Source of the DNA: a bacterium
GTDB taxonomy: Bacteria; UBA8248
Assembly: GCA_022825065.1 (NCBI GenBank)
Contig: JAJDYR010000005.1
Location: 1 to 64,000, forward strand
DNA length: 64,000 bases
Direction: 5' to 3'
Below, one piece after another: positions 9,686 through 20,586 of this stretch. Within the stretch, counting starts at the first letter, position 1. Each line of letters begins with the position of its first letter. Under the pieces are notes generated by a model, which made no database searches, was not told where the DNA came from, and was given only the letters and a program-made list of their open reading frames with translations. The translations under genes and the position numbers were made by a program.

Positions 9686-9689
<4 letters not shown>
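9177..9689 (+). CDS. rplO: Ribosomal protein L15
   Basis: L15 is a late-assembly 50S protein. The glycine-rich N-terminal region [51 protein letters not shown] is unmistakable. The protein has 170 residues, about 25 more than E. coli, partly because of an acidic N-terminal leader (MSENDAKSENSYTGLGDLSSPDGAVKA). Its stop overlaps the secY start. Confidence 0.97.
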
Positions 9690-11008
<1,319 letters not shown>

Positions 11009-11012
11009 GCAA

Positions 11013-11642
11013 ATGAAAATCATTCTTTTGGGTCCTCCAGGTTCGGGGAAGGGGACCCAGGGAGCCGAACTCTCGAAATCCCTGCACGTGCCCGAAATCT
11101 CGACGGGAGACATGTTGCGTCAGGCGGTGGCGGAGAAGACGGCGCTGGGTCAGCAGGTGGGAGATGTCATCAACCAGGGTTGTCTCGTGCCGGATGACCT
11201 CATCATTTCGGTGATTGAGGAGCGCATTTCCCGCTCCGACTGCGGGCATGGCTTCATCCTGGATGGTTTTCCCAGGACGATTGAGCAGGGCGAGGCCCTG
11301 GAGAAAGTCTTGCCGGACAGCGTGGATGTGGTTATTTATTTCAATGTGTCGAGCGAGGCAGTGGTGGCTCGCCTTGCGGGTAGACTCACGTGCAGGAAAT
11401 GCGGCGCCGTTTATCCCAAGGTGGACACCTCGCTTTGCTCCGTTTGTGGAGGAGACCTCTACCAGCGCGAGGACGACATGACGAGCACCGTGCTTCGTCG
11501 CCTGGAACTGTATCGGGAGCATACCGAGCCGTTGGTGTCGTTTTATCGCGAAAAGGGCAAGCTCGCGGAGATCGACGGCGAGGGCAGCGTCGAGGACATC
11601 GCGCAGAGGGTGGAGGAAGGTATTGCCCAGGTGCTGGCTTGA
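11013..11642 (+). CDS. adk: Adenylate kinase, zinc-LID type
   Basis: Adenylate kinase interconverts ATP plus AMP and two ADP in the cytosol. The P-loop GPPGSGKGTQ lies at residues 7-16 and the AMP-binding block GFILDGFPRT near residue 83. The LID domain carries four cysteines in CRKCGAVYPKVDTSLCSVCGGDLYQREDD, the zinc-binding long form. The track ORF starts 17 codons early inside secY. ATG 11013 gives 209 residues, four bases after the secY stop. The stop overlaps map (TGATG). Confidence 0.97.
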   Translation: MKIILLGPPGSGKGTQGAELSKSLHVPEISTGDMLRQAVAEKTALGQQVGDVINQGCLVPDDLIISVIEERISRSDCGHGFILDGFPRTIEQGEALEKVLPDSVDVVIYFNVSSEAVVARLAGRLTCRKCGAVYPKVDTSLCSVCGGDLYQREDDMTSTVLRRLELYREHTEPLVSFYREKGKLAEIDGEGSVEDIAQRVEEGIAQVLA

Positions 11643-12394
11643 TGGCTATCATCCTTCGTTCGCGAAAAGAAATAGAGCGTTTGCGGGCGAGCAACCGGGT
11701 GGTCATGAGCGTCATGTCGGAACTCAGGGAAGCGATTCGGCCGGGCGTCACGACCCTGGAGCTGGATGCCCTGGCGGAACGGATTATTCGTGAACAGGGG
11801 GCGATACCCGCATTCAAGGGATACAGAGGCTATCGGCATACGATATGCGCTTCGATCAACGAAGAGGTGGTTCATGGGGTGCCCTCGGAGAAGAAGCTCG
11901 AGGAGGGGGATATCGTCAGCGTGGATGTCGGGGCGAAACTGTATGGCTATTATGGGGATCATGCCGTGACATTCCCTGTGGGCGAAGTTGATTCGGAGGC
12001 GAACAAGTTGTTGAAATGCTGTGAGGAGTCGCTTTTCAAGGGAATCGAGCAGGCCAAGCCGGGCAACCGGTTGTTTGATATTTCACATGCCGTGCAAAAG
12101 CACGCGGAAGGCGCCGGTTTTTCGGTGGTTCGCGCCTATGTGGGGCATGGGGTGGGGACGAATCTTCACGAAGAGCCCCAGGTTCCGAATTTCGGCGAAC
12201 CCGGCACGGGGCCGGAGTTGAAGGCGGGCATGGTTCTCGCCATCGAGCCGATGCTGAACATGGGCGTTCACGACGTGAAGGTCTTAAGCGATGAATGGAC
12301 AGTCGTTACGGCGGACGAGAAACTCTCCGCGCATTTTGAGCATTCCGTGGCCATCACCGAAGACGGCCCGGATATTCTGAGCCTGGCAGCATGA
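11642..12394 (+). CDS. map: Methionine aminopeptidase, type I
   Basis: MAP removes the initiator methionine from nascent proteins. The 250-residue protein has the pita-bread fold signatures with all five metal ligands: two Asp in [18 protein letters not shown], His in [17 protein letters not shown], Glu in AIEPMLNMG and Glu in HFEHSVAIT. The track ORF begins at 11390 inside adk in another frame. The real start is ATG 11642, overlapping the adk stop. Confidence 0.97.
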   Translation: MAIILRSRKEIERLRASNRVVMSVMSELREAIRPGVTTLELDALAERIIREQGAIPAFKGYRGYRHTICASINEEVVHGVPSEKKLEEGDIVSVDVGAKLYGYYGDHAVTFPVGEVDSEANKLLKCCEESLFKGIEQAKPGNRLFDISHAVQKHAEGAGFSVVRAYVGHGVGTNLHEEPQVPNFGEPGTGPELKAGMVLAIEPMLNMGVHDVKVLSDEWTVVTADEKLSAHFEHSVAITEDGPDILSLAA

Positions 12395-12678
12395 GGAGAC
12401 CGCGCCGGGGAGGAAGCAGGAAACAGCGAAAGCGCGATCAGGCGGAGCGCGAGGAAAGAGCTCCCAAGGAAGGCGTGATCGAGGTGGACGGGATCGTCGT
12501 GGAGCCTCTGCCGAACGCGATGTTTCGCGTTGAACTCGAAGGAGGCCACAAGGTATTGGCCCATATCTCGGGGAAAATGCGGATGCACTTTATCCGGATT
12601 CTCCCGGGGGACAACGTCAAGGTGGAACTGTCCCCCTACGATTTGACGAGAGGGCGGATAACGAGTCGGTACAAGTAG
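12391..12678 (+). CDS. infA: Translation initiation factor IF-1 with basic N-terminal extension
   Basis: IF-1 binds the A site of the 30S subunit during initiation. The core [67 protein letters not shown] is a full-length IF-1. About 25 residues precede it ([21 protein letters not shown] onward), which ordinary IF-1 lacks. ATG 12391 overlaps the map stop (ATGA) and fits translational coupling. A GTG at 12475 would give the short form, but its GGAAGG lies only 1 nt away. The extended form is preferred with moderate certainty. Confidence 0.93.
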   Translation: MRRPRRGGSRKQRKRDQAEREERAPKEGVIEVDGIVVEPLPNAMFRVELEGGHKVLAHISGKMRMHFIRILPGDNVKVELSPYDLTRGRITSRYK

Positions 12679-12707
12679 ATGTTTCCAGTGAGATTTGGAG
12701 TCAGGCC

Positions 12708-12821
12708 ATGAAGGTGAGAAGTTCCGTCAAGCCGATGTGCGACAAATGCAAAGTCATCCGCCGCAAGGGTATCGTGCGCGTCTTGTGCTCGAACCCCAAG
12801 CACAAACAGCGACAGGGCTGA
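12708..12821 (+). CDS. rpmJ: Ribosomal protein L36
   Basis: This 37-residue zinc-ribbon protein of the 50S subunit was too short for the ORF track. It reads [37 protein letters not shown]. The zinc ligands are CxxC, a later Cys and the His in NPKHKQRQG. It lies in its usual place between infA and rpsM. Confidence 0.97.
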   Translation: MKVRSSVKPMCDKCKVIRRKGIVRVLCSNPKHKQRQG

Positions 12822-12852
12822 GGCGGCGACGAGGAAATAAAGGAGAACGCGT

Positions 12853-13227
12853 ATGGCCCGTATAGCCGGAGTGGATATTCCCAACGAAAAGAACGTCAAC
12901 ATCGCTTTGACGTATATCTTTGGAATCGGGCGGACTTCCGCGAACAAGATAGTGGAAGAAGCGAACGTCAATGCCTTCTCCAAGGTGAAGGACCTCTCCG
13001 AAGCCGAAGTGCAGGCATTGCGCGAGATTATCGAGCGCGGCTATGCGGTGGAGGGCGACTTGAGGAGCCGGGTGACGATGAACATCAAGAGGTTGATGGA
13101 CATCGGCACGTACCGGGGGCTCCGGCACCGCCGCGGACTGCCCGTTCGCGGGCAGAGAACCCACACGAACGCGCGCACCCGCAAGGGGCCGCGCAAGACG
13201 GTGGGCGCGAAGAAAAAGGACAACTGA
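12853..13227 (+). CDS. rpsM: Ribosomal protein S13
   Basis: S13 bridges the 30S head to the 50S subunit and contacts P-site tRNA. The 124-residue protein has [32 protein letters not shown] and the C-terminal signature [32 protein letters not shown]. An AAAGGAGAA site lies upstream of ATG 12853. It opens the alpha segment. Confidence 0.98.
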   Translation: MARIAGVDIPNEKNVNIALTYIFGIGRTSANKIVEEANVNAFSKVKDLSEAEVQALREIIERGYAVEGDLRSRVTMNIKRLMDIGTYRGLRHRRGLPVRGQRTHTNARTRKGPRKTVGAKKKDN

Positions 13228-13265
13228 TTTTTTGATTTCGTCTCTCACAGGGTAGGAGATTTCAA

Positions 13266-13667
13266 TTGGCGCAAGCGGGCAGAGGGAAGCGCGGTGGAAA
13301 GCGCCGTCGTGAGCGAAGAGCCATCGGCAAGGGGCAGGCTCATATTCTGGCGACCTTCAACAACACCATGATCTCGATCTCCGACACGGGCGGGAACGTG
13401 GTTTGCTGGTCGACGGCGGGCGGACAGGGTTTCAAGGGGTCTCGCAAGAGCACGCCTTTCGCCGCGCAGATGGCTGCCGCGGATGTCGCCAAAAAAGCGT
13501 TGGACCTGGGCGTGACTTCGGTGGAGGTATTCGTGAGCGGTCCCGGCTCCGGCCGGGAAGCGGCGATTCGCTCGCTGGCCGCTGCGGGTCTCGAGGTGAG
13601 TCTCATTCGTGACGTAACGCCTATTCCCCACAATGGTTGCCGTCCACGGAAACGGCGCCGGGTCTAG
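13266..13667 (+). CDS. rpsK: Ribosomal protein S11
   Basis: S11 lies on the 30S platform near the mRNA exit. The 133-residue sequence contains [44 protein letters not shown] and ends [19 protein letters not shown], both diagnostic. It starts at TTG 13266 behind GTAGGAG; no ATG fits the N-terminus. Confidence 0.97.
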   Translation: MAQAGRGKRGGKRRRERRAIGKGQAHILATFNNTMISISDTGGNVVCWSTAGGQGFKGSRKSTPFAAQMAAADVAKKALDLGVTSVEVFVSGPGSGREAAIRSLAAAGLEVSLIRDVTPIPHNGCRPRKRRRV

Positions 13668-13693
13668 GTCAAGGCGAAGAGGGAGTTTGAATT

Positions 13694-14326
13694 TTGGCGC
13701 GATACAAGGATTCGGTTTGTCGGCTTTGCCGAAGAGAGGGGATGAAGCTCTTCTTGAAGGGAGATCGCTGCATCGGCGATAAATGCTCTTTCGAGAAGCG
13801 AAGCTTTCCGCCGGGGCAGCATGGCGCGGCGCGTTCGCGGGGAAAGGTGAGCGAATACGGGCTTCAACTTCGAGAGAAACAAAAGGCGCGCCGGGTGTAC
13901 GGCGTGCTGGAGAAGCAGTTCCGGCTTTATTACAAGGAAGCGGCGCGGCGCAAGGGCGTCACCGGCGACAACCTGTTTTCACTGCTCGAATCCAGGCTGG
14001 ACAACGTCGTTTTCCGGGCGAGTTTCGCGGATTCACGGAACCAGGCGCGTCAGCTGGTGATTCACAACCACGTCCGGGTGAACGGCCGGAAGGTGAATCG
14101 CCCGGCGTTCGTCGTGCGCAAGGGCGATGTCGTCGAGATAAAGGAGAAGAGCAAGAAGATTGCGCTGATCGTGCAGAGTGCTGAGAAAGGGAAAGTGCGC
14201 GGCGCTCCCGCCTGGCTCGACGTGGACCACGCCGATCTTCAGGCGCGCGTCCTGGAGCCGCCCAGTCTGATTGACTCACAGATCGATATCAACGCGCAGC
14301 AGATTGTGGAACTGTATTCCAAATAA
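13694..14326 (+). CDS. rpsD: Ribosomal protein S4, zinc-binding N-terminus
   Basis: S4 nucleates 30S assembly and in enterobacteria represses the alpha operon. The N-terminus [36 protein letters not shown] has the four-cysteine zinc site of the C+ form. The S4 RNA-binding domain follows ([38 protein letters not shown]). The length is 210 residues. The start is TTG 13694, the second TTG start in a row in this segment. Confidence 0.97.
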   Translation: MARYKDSVCRLCRREGMKLFLKGDRCIGDKCSFEKRSFPPGQHGAARSRGKVSEYGLQLREKQKARRVYGVLEKQFRLYYKEAARRKGVTGDNLFSLLESRLDNVVFRASFADSRNQARQLVIHNHVRVNGRKVNRPAFVVRKGDVVEIKEKSKKIALIVQSAEKGKVRGAPAWLDVDHADLQARVLEPPSLIDSQIDINAQQIVELYSK

Positions 14327-14393
14327 TTGACGTGCTTGTTTCGACCAACTTGTTTTGAAAAGTGGTCAACCGCCGAACGGAGGACCAATAGAA

Positions 14394-15413
14394 ATGACAG
14401 CCATTGCTGATCTGGTCAAACCCACTGGCCTGGAGCCGCAGCCGGAAAGTTTGACCGATACTTTCGGCCGTTTTGTCGCTGAGCCCCTGGAGCGCGGGTA
14501 TGGCGTTACGCTGGGCAATGCGCTCCGCCGCGTGATCCTGTCTTCACTGCAGGGAGCCGCTTTTACGGGCGTGCGCATCGAAGGGGTGTTTCACGAGTTT
14601 TCGAGCATTCCCGGCGTCATGGAAGACGTGACGGAAATCATCCTGAATCTCAAGGACGTCGTCATTGACGTGGAATCGGAAACCCTGCCGGTTCATATGC
14701 ATTATCAGCATTCGGGTTCCGCCGGCGTATTCAAGGCGGGAGATATCGAAGCCCCCGGGGGCGTGAAGGTGCTGACCCCCGAGGTGGAGATCGCCAACAT
14801 GAACGATGAGGCGGAACTCGAGGTGGAACTCGTGGCGAACATCGGCCGCGGCTACGTCCCCGCGGAGAGAAACGTGGATTTGTCCCTCGGCCCCCAATTC
14901 ATCCCGATGGACTCCATATTCTCCCCCATCCGCCGCTGCACCTTCCAGGTGGAGAAAACCCGGGTGGGCGACATCACGGACTACGACAAGCTGATTCTCG
15001 ACGTGGAGACGAACGGAACCGTCGCCCCCGTGGATGCGGTTGCCCACGCGGCGAAGATATTGAAGGACAACCTCCAGATATTCATCAACTTCGAGGAAGA
15101 GCGTGCGCCGCAGGCGCCCAAGGTGGATGAGCGCAAGCAAAGAATGGTGGAGAGTCTCGGCAGAAGCGTCGAGGAACTCGAGCTTTCGGTTCGCAGCTAT
15201 AACTGCCTGAAAAACGCGCGGATCCGCACGCTGGGCGAACTGGTGCAGAAAACGGAAGCCGAGCTGCTGAGAACGAGGAACTTCGGGCGCAAGAGTCTGA
15301 ACGAAATTCGTGATATCCTCACGGGGATGGGTTTGTCCCTCGGAATGGATTTGGGCTATATGAATCTCACGCCGCGCGAGGTGAGCGGGCAGGATGATTC
15401 CGAACAAGAATAG
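14394..15413 (+). CDS. rpoA: DNA-directed RNA polymerase alpha subunit
   Basis: Alpha dimerises to nucleate RNA polymerase assembly, and its C-terminal domain binds UP elements and activators. The N-terminal domain shows [52 protein letters not shown]. The C-terminal domain has [42 protein letters not shown], including the DNA-contacting Arg and Asn. ATG 14394 behind CGGAGG gives 339 residues; the track start at 14355 is too early. Confidence 0.98.
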   Translation: MTAIADLVKPTGLEPQPESLTDTFGRFVAEPLERGYGVTLGNALRRVILSSLQGAAFTGVRIEGVFHEFSSIPGVMEDVTEIILNLKDVVIDVESETLPVHMHYQHSGSAGVFKAGDIEAPGGVKVLTPEVEIANMNDEAELEVELVANIGRGYVPAERNVDLSLGPQFIPMDSIFSPIRRCTFQVEKTRVGDITDYDKLILDVETNGTVAPVDAVAHAAKILKDNLQIFINFEEERAPQAPKVDERKQRMVESLGRSVEELELSVRSYNCLKNARIRTLGELVQKTEAELLRTRNFGRKSLNEIRDILTGMGLSLGMDLGYMNLTPREVSGQDDSEQE

Positions 15414-15424
15414 GAAATAGATAG

Positions 15425-15847
15425 ATGCGGCACCGATGGCACGGAAGAAAACTGGGACGCACCTCGAAGCATCGCGACGCCATGACGAGGAACATGGTGA
15501 CGTCTCTCATCGACGAGGAGAGAGTGCGAACGACGCTGGCGAAGGCCAAGGAGGTGCGCCGCCACGCCGAGCGCATTATCACCACGGGCAAGAAAGGCAC
15601 GCTCCACGCGCGGCGGCAGGTCGCCTCTTATCTCAAGACCCCCGCCGCGGTCGCCAAGCTCATGGAGACCATCGCCCCGAGATATGCGGAGCGGCCCGGC
15701 GGCTATACCCGGATTCTGCGCCTCCCCCCCCGGCAGGGGGACGCCGCGCCCATGGCGCTCCTCGAGTTGATCGACAGGGACACCACGAGAGAAGAAGAAA
15801 GGCAGGAGCGGCGCCGGAAGAGAAAAGAGGCGCAAGGAGAAGCGTAG
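15425..15847 (+). CDS. rplQ: Ribosomal protein L17
   Basis: L17 is a 50S protein near the tunnel exit. The start MRHRWHGRKLGRTSKHRDAMTRNMVTSLIDEERVRTTLAKAKEVRR is canonical. The C-terminal end is a charged tail (REEERQERRRKRKEAQGEA). With 140 residues it is slightly longer than E. coli L17. It is the last gene of the ribosomal cluster and is followed by a terminator. Confidence 0.97.
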   Translation: MRHRWHGRKLGRTSKHRDAMTRNMVTSLIDEERVRTTLAKAKEVRRHAERIITTGKKGTLHARRQVASYLKTPAAVAKLMETIAPRYAERPGGYTRILRLPPRQGDAAPMALLELIDRDTTREEERQERRRKRKEAQGEA

Positions 15848-15872
15848 GGGCCCGAATAGGAGAGACTCCTGA

Positions 15873-15905
15873 AAGGAGAGCCGCCGAGGCTCTCCTTTTT
15901 TGTTT
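15873..15905 (+). terminator. Intrinsic terminator of the ribosomal cluster
   Basis: A perfect 8-bp stem GGAGAGCC / GGCTCTCC with loop GCCGA is followed by a run of seven T. It lies 28 bp after the rplQ stop and should end transcription of the S10-spc-alpha block before the thioesterase gene. Confidence 0.92.
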
Positions 15906-15932
15906 GGCCGAAACGTAACGGAGAGCGAGCCA

Positions 15933-16358
15933 TTGTCTGATGCCAGAGGACGCCCGGATGCGGATGGCTGTTTCGTATGCGGACCCGCGAACCCGATTGG
16001 CCTGAAAATTACGTTCCGGCTCGACGGCGACGTCTGCCGCGCCGAGTTCACGCCGCAGTCCGTCCACCAGGGCTACGACGGCGTCACGCACGGCGGCATC
16101 GTCTTCAGCGTTCTCGATGACGTCATGGCGAACTGGCTTTTCCTCAAAGGGGTGCGCGCCTATTCGGCGAGAAGCGAAATCCGCTATCGCGACCCCCTTC
16201 CCGTCGGCACACCCCTGCTGCTCGAGGGAAGGCTCAAGAAGAAAAAGGGCAGGTTCGTCGTCCTGGAGGGAAAAGCGACCAGGGCGGAAGACGGCCGGGC
16301 CGTCGCCGAGGCGGAGAGCACGTTCCACGTCGTGGAAGAGGAGGCGGAGGGTTCATGA
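15933..16358 (+). CDS. PaaI-like hotdog-fold thioesterase
   Basis: The 141-residue protein belongs to the 4HBT/PaaI hotdog family, which hydrolyses acyl-CoA thioesters. The motif VHQGYDGVTHGGIVFSVLDDVMANW contains the HGG turn and an acidic residue typical of the active site. An N-terminal CFVCGPANPIGL block is common in this subfamily. The track start at 15900 lies within the terminator T-run. TTG 15933 behind GGAGAG is preferred. The stop overlaps the ald start (ATGA), so the two are cotranslated. The substrate cannot be told. Confidence 0.85.
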   Translation: MSDARGRPDADGCFVCGPANPIGLKITFRLDGDVCRAEFTPQSVHQGYDGVTHGGIVFSVLDDVMANWLFLKGVRAYSARSEIRYRDPLPVGTPLLLEGRLKKKKGRFVVLEGKATRAEDGRAVAEAESTFHVVEEEAEGS

Positions 16359-17470
16359 AAATCGGGCTGCTCAGGGAAATCAAACAGGATGAATACAGGG
16401 TCGCCTTGACGCCCGGCGCCGTTGAGGCTCTCGCGGAGGCGGGCCACGTTGTGATGGTGGAAAAAGGGGCGGGCCTCGACGCCGGCATCGCGGATGCGGA
16501 ATACAGGGCGGTGGGCGCGCGGGTCGTTTCGACGGCTGAGGAAATCTGGTCGGAGGGGGAGATGATCGTCAAGGTCAAGGAACCCCTGGAGCCGGAATTT
16601 CCGCTGATGCGCGAAGGGCAGATTCTGTTCGCCTTTTTGCATCTGGCCGCCTGCCGGCCCCTTGCGCGCGCCCTCGTGGAGAGCGGAGCCTGCGGCGTAG
16701 CGTTCGAGACGGTGACTTCGCCCGAGGGCGTTTTGCCCATTCTGCAGCCCATGAGTGAAATCGCGGGCAGGATGGCCGTTCAGGAGGGCGCCAAGTATCT
16801 CGGAAAAAACCTGGGCGGACGCGGCGTTCTGCTGGCCGGGGCGCCGGGCGTTCCCCGCGGAAACGTGGTCATCCTCGGCGCGGGCATCGTCGGAAAGAAC
16901 GCGGCCAAAATAGCGGTCGGCATGCACGCGGGCGTCACGGTCTTCGACATCAACCACGCGCGTCTCGAGTATATCGACGATATATTCGACGGCCGCGTCA
17001 AGACGCTGGTGTCCACGCGCTTTACCATACGCGAAGCCCTGCGGGAGGCGGATCTGGTCATCGGCGCCGTTTTGGTGCCGGGCGGGCGAACGCCGGTTCT
17101 GGTTTCGCGCGATATGCTGCGGGAGATGAACGCAGGCGCCGTCATCGTGGACGTTGCGGTGGACCAGGGCGGCTGCGTGGAGACGATACGGCCCACCTAT
17201 CACTCGGATCCCACCTACCTCGTCGACGGCGTCGTCCACTACGGGGTGGCGAACATGCCGGGGGTCGTGCCCCGCACGAGCACCATCGCGCTCTCGAACG
17301 CCGTGCTGCCCTACGCCCTGGAACTGGCCAACTCAGGAATCAGGGAAGCGGCGATGCGCAATCCGCACCTCGCCGACGGCCTGAACGTGGCCGGAGGGCG
17401 CGTCACGCACGCCGGCGTGGCGGAAGCCCTGCAGATGGAGGGCGCAAGCGTTCGGGAGGTGTTCGCCTAG
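16355..17470 (+). CDS. ald: Alanine dehydrogenase
   Basis: The enzyme oxidatively deaminates L-alanine to pyruvate with NAD+ in the cytosol. The 371-residue sequence matches along its length: MKIGLLREIKQDEYRVALTPGAVEAL at the start, catalytic Lys near residue 75 in VKVKEP and His near 96 in FAFLHLAA. The NAD-binding block is GNVVILGAGIVGKNAAKIA. The C-terminal block is YGVANMPGVVPRTSTIALSNAVLPY. It overlaps the thioesterase by 4 bp and converges on the regulator gene, with which it shares its last 4 bp. Confidence 0.95.
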   Translation: MKIGLLREIKQDEYRVALTPGAVEALAEAGHVVMVEKGAGLDAGIADAEYRAVGARVVSTAEEIWSEGEMIVKVKEPLEPEFPLMREGQILFAFLHLAACRPLARALVESGACGVAFETVTSPEGVLPILQPMSEIAGRMAVQEGAKYLGKNLGGRGVLLAGAPGVPRGNVVILGAGIVGKNAAKIAVGMHAGVTVFDINHARLEYIDDIFDGRVKTLVSTRFTIREALREADLVIGAVLVPGGRTPVLVSRDMLREMNAGAVIVDVAVDQGGCVETIRPTYHSDPTYLVDGVVHYGVANMPGVVPRTSTIALSNAVLPYALELANSGIREAAMRNPHLADGLNVAGGRVTHAGVAEALQMEGASVREVFA

Positions 17471-18174
17471 TCGTGTTCCGCGGCCGGGACGCTCGCGTTT
17501 TCAGGTGATTTCTTGATGAGGTCCAGCACGAATTTCCCTTGAATTTCCAGGTGCTTGATCACCAGACGTTCTGCGGCTCTCGCGTCGCCGTCGAGAATGG
17601 CATCGAGTATCTCCTCGTGCTCGGCCATGGAGCCTTCGAGACGCCCGGGCGCGTGAAGCGTCACCACGCGGGTCTTCATGATCTGCTGCCTGAGGTTCCC
17701 GATGAGTCCCTGTAGTCTCGAGTTCTCGCAAGCGCTCGTGATGTGGCGGTGAAAATCGCGGTTCGCCGCCCAGTAGGCGTCCACCTCGCCGCGCTCGTGG
17801 CGGCGTTTCAACTGCTCGTATAACGCATAGAGCGTTTCGTTCGCCCTTCCTTCGCGGAGATTCGGGGTCGCGAGGCGCGTGGCGAGACCCTCGAGTACGC
17901 TCGTGATCGTGTAGATGTCCAGGACTTCATCTTCGCTCACGAGGCTCACGTGCGCCCCCTTGTGCGGGACGACGGTGATGTAGCCTTCGGCCGCGAGTTC
18001 CCGGAAGGCTTCGCGTAGCGGCGTTCTGCTCACGCCCATCGACTCGGTCAGCGTCGTCTCGACGAGCTTGTCCCCCGGCTGGAAGATGCCGCTCAGGATG
18101 GCGTCCTTGATTTGCTCCGACACCATCTTGCTCAGGGATTTGGGTTTTTCGATCTGAACGCCCGGTATCCGCAC
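17467..18174 (-). CDS. GntR-family (FadR/FCD subfamily) transcriptional regulator
   Basis: The 235-residue protein has an N-terminal winged helix (VSEQIKDAILSGIFQPGDKLVETTLTESMGVSRTPLREAFRELAAEGYI), followed by an all-helical FCD ligand domain rich in Asp, Arg and His. FCD regulators usually bind small organic acids or acyl-CoAs. It starts at GTG 18174. It is the distal gene of the six-gene decarboxylase operon and is the natural candidate to control it. The palindrome at 22905-22919 is a candidate operator (inference). Confidence 0.93.
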   Translation of the reverse strand: MRIPGVQIEKPKSLSKMVSEQIKDAILSGIFQPGDKLVETTLTESMGVSRTPLREAFRELAAEGYITVVPHKGAHVSLVSEDEVLDIYTITSVLEGLATRLATPNLREGRANETLYALYEQLKRRHERGEVDAYWAANRDFHRHITSACENSRLQGLIGNLRQQIMKTRVVTLHAPGRLEGSMAEHEEILDAILDGDARAAERLVIKHLEIQGKFVLDLIKKSPENASVPAAEHD

Positions 18175-18255
18175 CTCAATCCCCCCGCGAGCCCTTGCGA
18201 AGTCTGGGCGCCATGATGCCGGAGAAGTCTCCGAAGATTTTCATGCCCTCAAGCC

Positions 18256-19446
18256 TCACACCACGCCTTCTTCTCGAAGCGTCTTTCTTTGCGCCTCATC
18301 CATGCCGAGGACGGATTCGAGCACCTCTTCGGTGTGCTGGCCCAGCGTGGGCGGCGGCGTCCGCACGGCGCCCGGGGTCTCGGAGAGCTTGATGGGCACG
18401 CCGGTGACTTTCGTGGGGCCGGCGACGGGCACGTCGATGTCCACCACCATCTCGCGCGCGAGAATCTGGGGCTCGTTCAGCACCTGCTCGAGATTGTTTA
18501 TCGGACCGCAGGGAATGCCCGCTCCCCGCAGGGTTCCGATCGTCTCTTCCACCGTCTTCCCGGCGAAGAAGGGGTCGAGAATCCCTTGGAGCTCCAGGCG
18601 GTTGTCCACCCGGTCCTTGTTGACGGCGAACTTGGGGTCTTCCTTGATGTGCTCCAGCCCCATGGCGTCGCAGAACCTCCGCCAGAGGCTGTCGTTCCCC
18701 ACGCCGAGGTTGAAGTAGCCATCCTTGCACTTGTATGTCTCATACGGCGTGATGGAGGGATGCTTGTTCCCCCGCCTCGGCGGGAGCTTCCCGGTTCCGA
18801 AGTAGTTGTTCGCGTGGTAGGTGAGCAGGGCCACCTGCCCGTCGAGCATGCCGACGTCGACCATCTGGCCGACGCCGGTCTTCTCGCGGTGGTAGAGCGA
18901 GAGCAGAACCCCCTGGGCGGCGAGCATTCCCGCCGTGATGTCCCCAATGGATGCGCCGAACTTGCTGGGCGGACCGTCGGGCTCTCCGGTGATGCTCATG
19001 ATCCCGCCTTCGCCCTGGATGACCACGTCGAATCCGGGCTCGTTTTTCCGGGGGCCGGTCTGGCCGAAGCCCGAGAGCGAGGCGAAGATGGCCGCGGGGT
19101 TGATGCGGTGGATCTCCTCCCACGAAAACCCGAGCTTGTCCAGCGTGCCGGGCCGGAAGTTCTCCACGACGACGTCGCCCTTGCGGATCAAGTCCCGCAG
19201 AAGCTCCTTCCCGCGCTCGTCCTTCAGGTTGAGCGTAAGGCTTTTCTTGTTGCGGTTAATGGAGATGAAGTACGTGCTCACCCCGTTCAGAAAAGGAGGG
19301 CCCCAGCCCCGGGTGTCGTCCCCGCCCTGGGGATGTTCGATCTTGATGACCTCCGCGCCCATATCGCCCAGCATCATGGTGCAATAAGGGCCTGCGAGAA
19401 TGCGCGTCAGGTCGATGACCCGGATTCCTTCCAGTGGTCCAGCCAT
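18256..19446 (-). CDS. Class III (CaiB/BaiF) CoA-transferase, SUGCT-like
   Basis: Family III CoA-transferases move CoA between carboxylic acids. This 396-residue protein opens with LEGIRVIDLTRILAGPYCTMMLGDMGAEVIKIEHPQGGDDTRGWGPPF. It carries STYFISINRNKKSLTLNLKD and GIPCGPINN, blocks closest to succinyl-CoA:glutarate (or hydroxymethylglutarate) CoA-transferases as I recall them. The catalytic aspartate is D169 in SIGDITAGM. It lies 15 bp after the beta subunit of the decarboxylase, suggesting it activates the decarboxylase substrate. The exact dicarboxylate is not readable from sequence. Confidence 0.92.
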   Translation of the reverse strand: MAGPLEGIRVIDLTRILAGPYCTMMLGDMGAEVIKIEHPQGGDDTRGWGPPFLNGVSTYFISINRNKKSLTLNLKDERGKELLRDLIRKGDVVVENFRPGTLDKLGFSWEEIHRINPAAIFASLSGFGQTGPRKNEPGFDVVIQGEGGIMSITGEPDGPPSKFGASIGDITAGMLAAQGVLLSLYHREKTGVGQMVDVGMLDGQVALLTYHANNYFGTGKLPPRRGNKHPSITPYETYKCKDGYFNLGVGNDSLWRRFCDAMGLEHIKEDPKFAVNKDRVDNRLELQGILDPFFAGKTVEETIGTLRGAGIPCGPINNLEQVLNEPQILAREMVVDIDVPVAGPTKVTGVPIKLSETPGAVRTPPPTLGQHTEEVLESVLGMDEAQRKTLREEGVV

Positions 19447-19461
19447 GAGAGTGTTTCTCCA

Positions 19462-20586
19462 TCAAACTCGGATGAGTGAAATCAGCACGCCGGCCGCAAT
19501 CGCCGAGCCGATGACGCCCGCCACGTTGGGACCCATCGCGTGCATGAGTAGAAAATTGCCCGGGTTCTCGTCGGCCCCCACCTTCTGGACGACGCGCGCC
19601 GCCATGGGGACCGCGCTCACGCCCGCAGCCCCGATGAGGGGATTGATCGGCGTACTGCTGACCGAAGCCATGATCTTGCCGAAGATGACGCCGGTGGCCG
19701 TGCCGATGCCGAAGGCGATGAAGCCGAGCAGGAGAATGCCGATGGTCTCCCACTTGAGAAACGTCTCCGCCGTCATCGAGGCGCCCACCGAGACGCCGAG
19801 GAATATCGTCACGATGTTGAGCAGTGCGTCTTCGGAGGTCTTCAAGAGCCTCTCGACGACCCCGCACTCTCGGAAGAGGTTCCCGAGCATGAGCATCCCG
19901 ATGAGGGGCGCCGCCGATGGGAGGAGGAGGCCGGTGAGCAGCGTGGTGATGATGGGGAAGAGGATGCGGACGGGTTTTTCGATCTCCTTGAGCTGCATCA
20001 TCTCCCGCGAGCGCTCCTCACTGTTCGTCAGCGCCTTCATGATGGGGGGCTGAATCATCGGAACGAGCGCCATGTAGCTGTAGGCGGCCACGGCGATGGG
20101 GCCGAGCAGGTGGGGCGCCAGCTTGGAAGCCGTGTAGATGGCCGTGGGGCCGTCCGCCCCGCCGATGATGCCGATGGCGCCCGCTTCTGAGAGGTTGAAG
20201 CCCAGGAATATGCTTCCGAGCAGCGTGGCGAAGATGCCGAACTGCGCCGCCGCGCCCAGGAGCAGCGTCTTGGGGTTCGCGAGCAGCGGGCCGAAGTCCG
20301 TGAGCGCCCCGATTCCCATGAAGATCAGGGGCGGAAACACGCCCGCCTTCACCCCGAAGTAGAAATAGTCGATGAGGCCTCCCTTATCGAAAATGCCGGT
20401 TTCGGGGAGGTTCGAGAGCAGCATGCCGAACCCGATGGGCACCAGGAGCAGGGGTTCGAACCCCTTCCGGATGGCCAGGTAGAGAAGCAGGCAGGAAATG
20501 GCGAGCATGAGGACGTCGCCGATATGAAGTGACGCGAACCCGGTGAGGGAGATGAAATCGGCGACCGAGTGGAACAGGCGGCTCAT
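19462..20586 (-). CDS. oadB: Na+-translocating acyl-CoA decarboxylase, beta (carboxybiotin decarboxylase) subunit
   Basis: The beta subunit decarboxylates carboxybiotin and exports Na+. The 374-residue protein is strongly hydrophobic with about nine to eleven helices. It carries the Na+/H+ site [20 protein letters not shown], whose Asp is essential in oxaloacetate decarboxylase, and the conserved [14 protein letters not shown] and [14 protein letters not shown] blocks. The ATG at 20586 overlaps the biotin-protein stop (ATGA); the track ORF runs upstream in a meaningless frame. The family alone does not say which acyl-CoA is used. Confidence 0.94.
   Translation of the reverse strand: MSRLFHSVADFISLTGFASLHIGDVLMLAISCLLLYLAIRKGFEPLLLVPIGFGMLLSNLPETGIFDKGGLIDYFYFGVKAGVFPPLIFMGIGALTDFGPLLANPKTLLLGAAAQFGIFATLLGSIFLGFNLSEAGAIGIIGGADGPTAIYTASKLAPHLLGPIAVAAYSYMALVPMIQPPIMKALTNSEERSREMMQLKEIEKPVRILFPIITTLLTGLLLPSAAPLIGMLMLGNLFRECGVVERLLKTSEDALLNIVTIFLGVSVGASMTAETFLKWETIGILLLGFIAFGIGTATGVIFGKIMASVSSTPINPLIGAAGVSAVPMAARVVQKVGADENPGNFLLMHAMGPNVAGVIGSAIAAGVLISLIRV

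Noticed and set aside
16184-17239. 351-aa minus-strand ORF opposite ald, and similar long antisense ORFs (18289-19479 +, 21298-23028 +, 26172-27623 -, 45862-47559 +, 41652-42893 +, 9578-10564 -)
   Set aside because: They lie opposite or across well-identified genes, show no family motifs, and are rich in Arg/His/Ala as expected for shadow frames in high-GC DNA.
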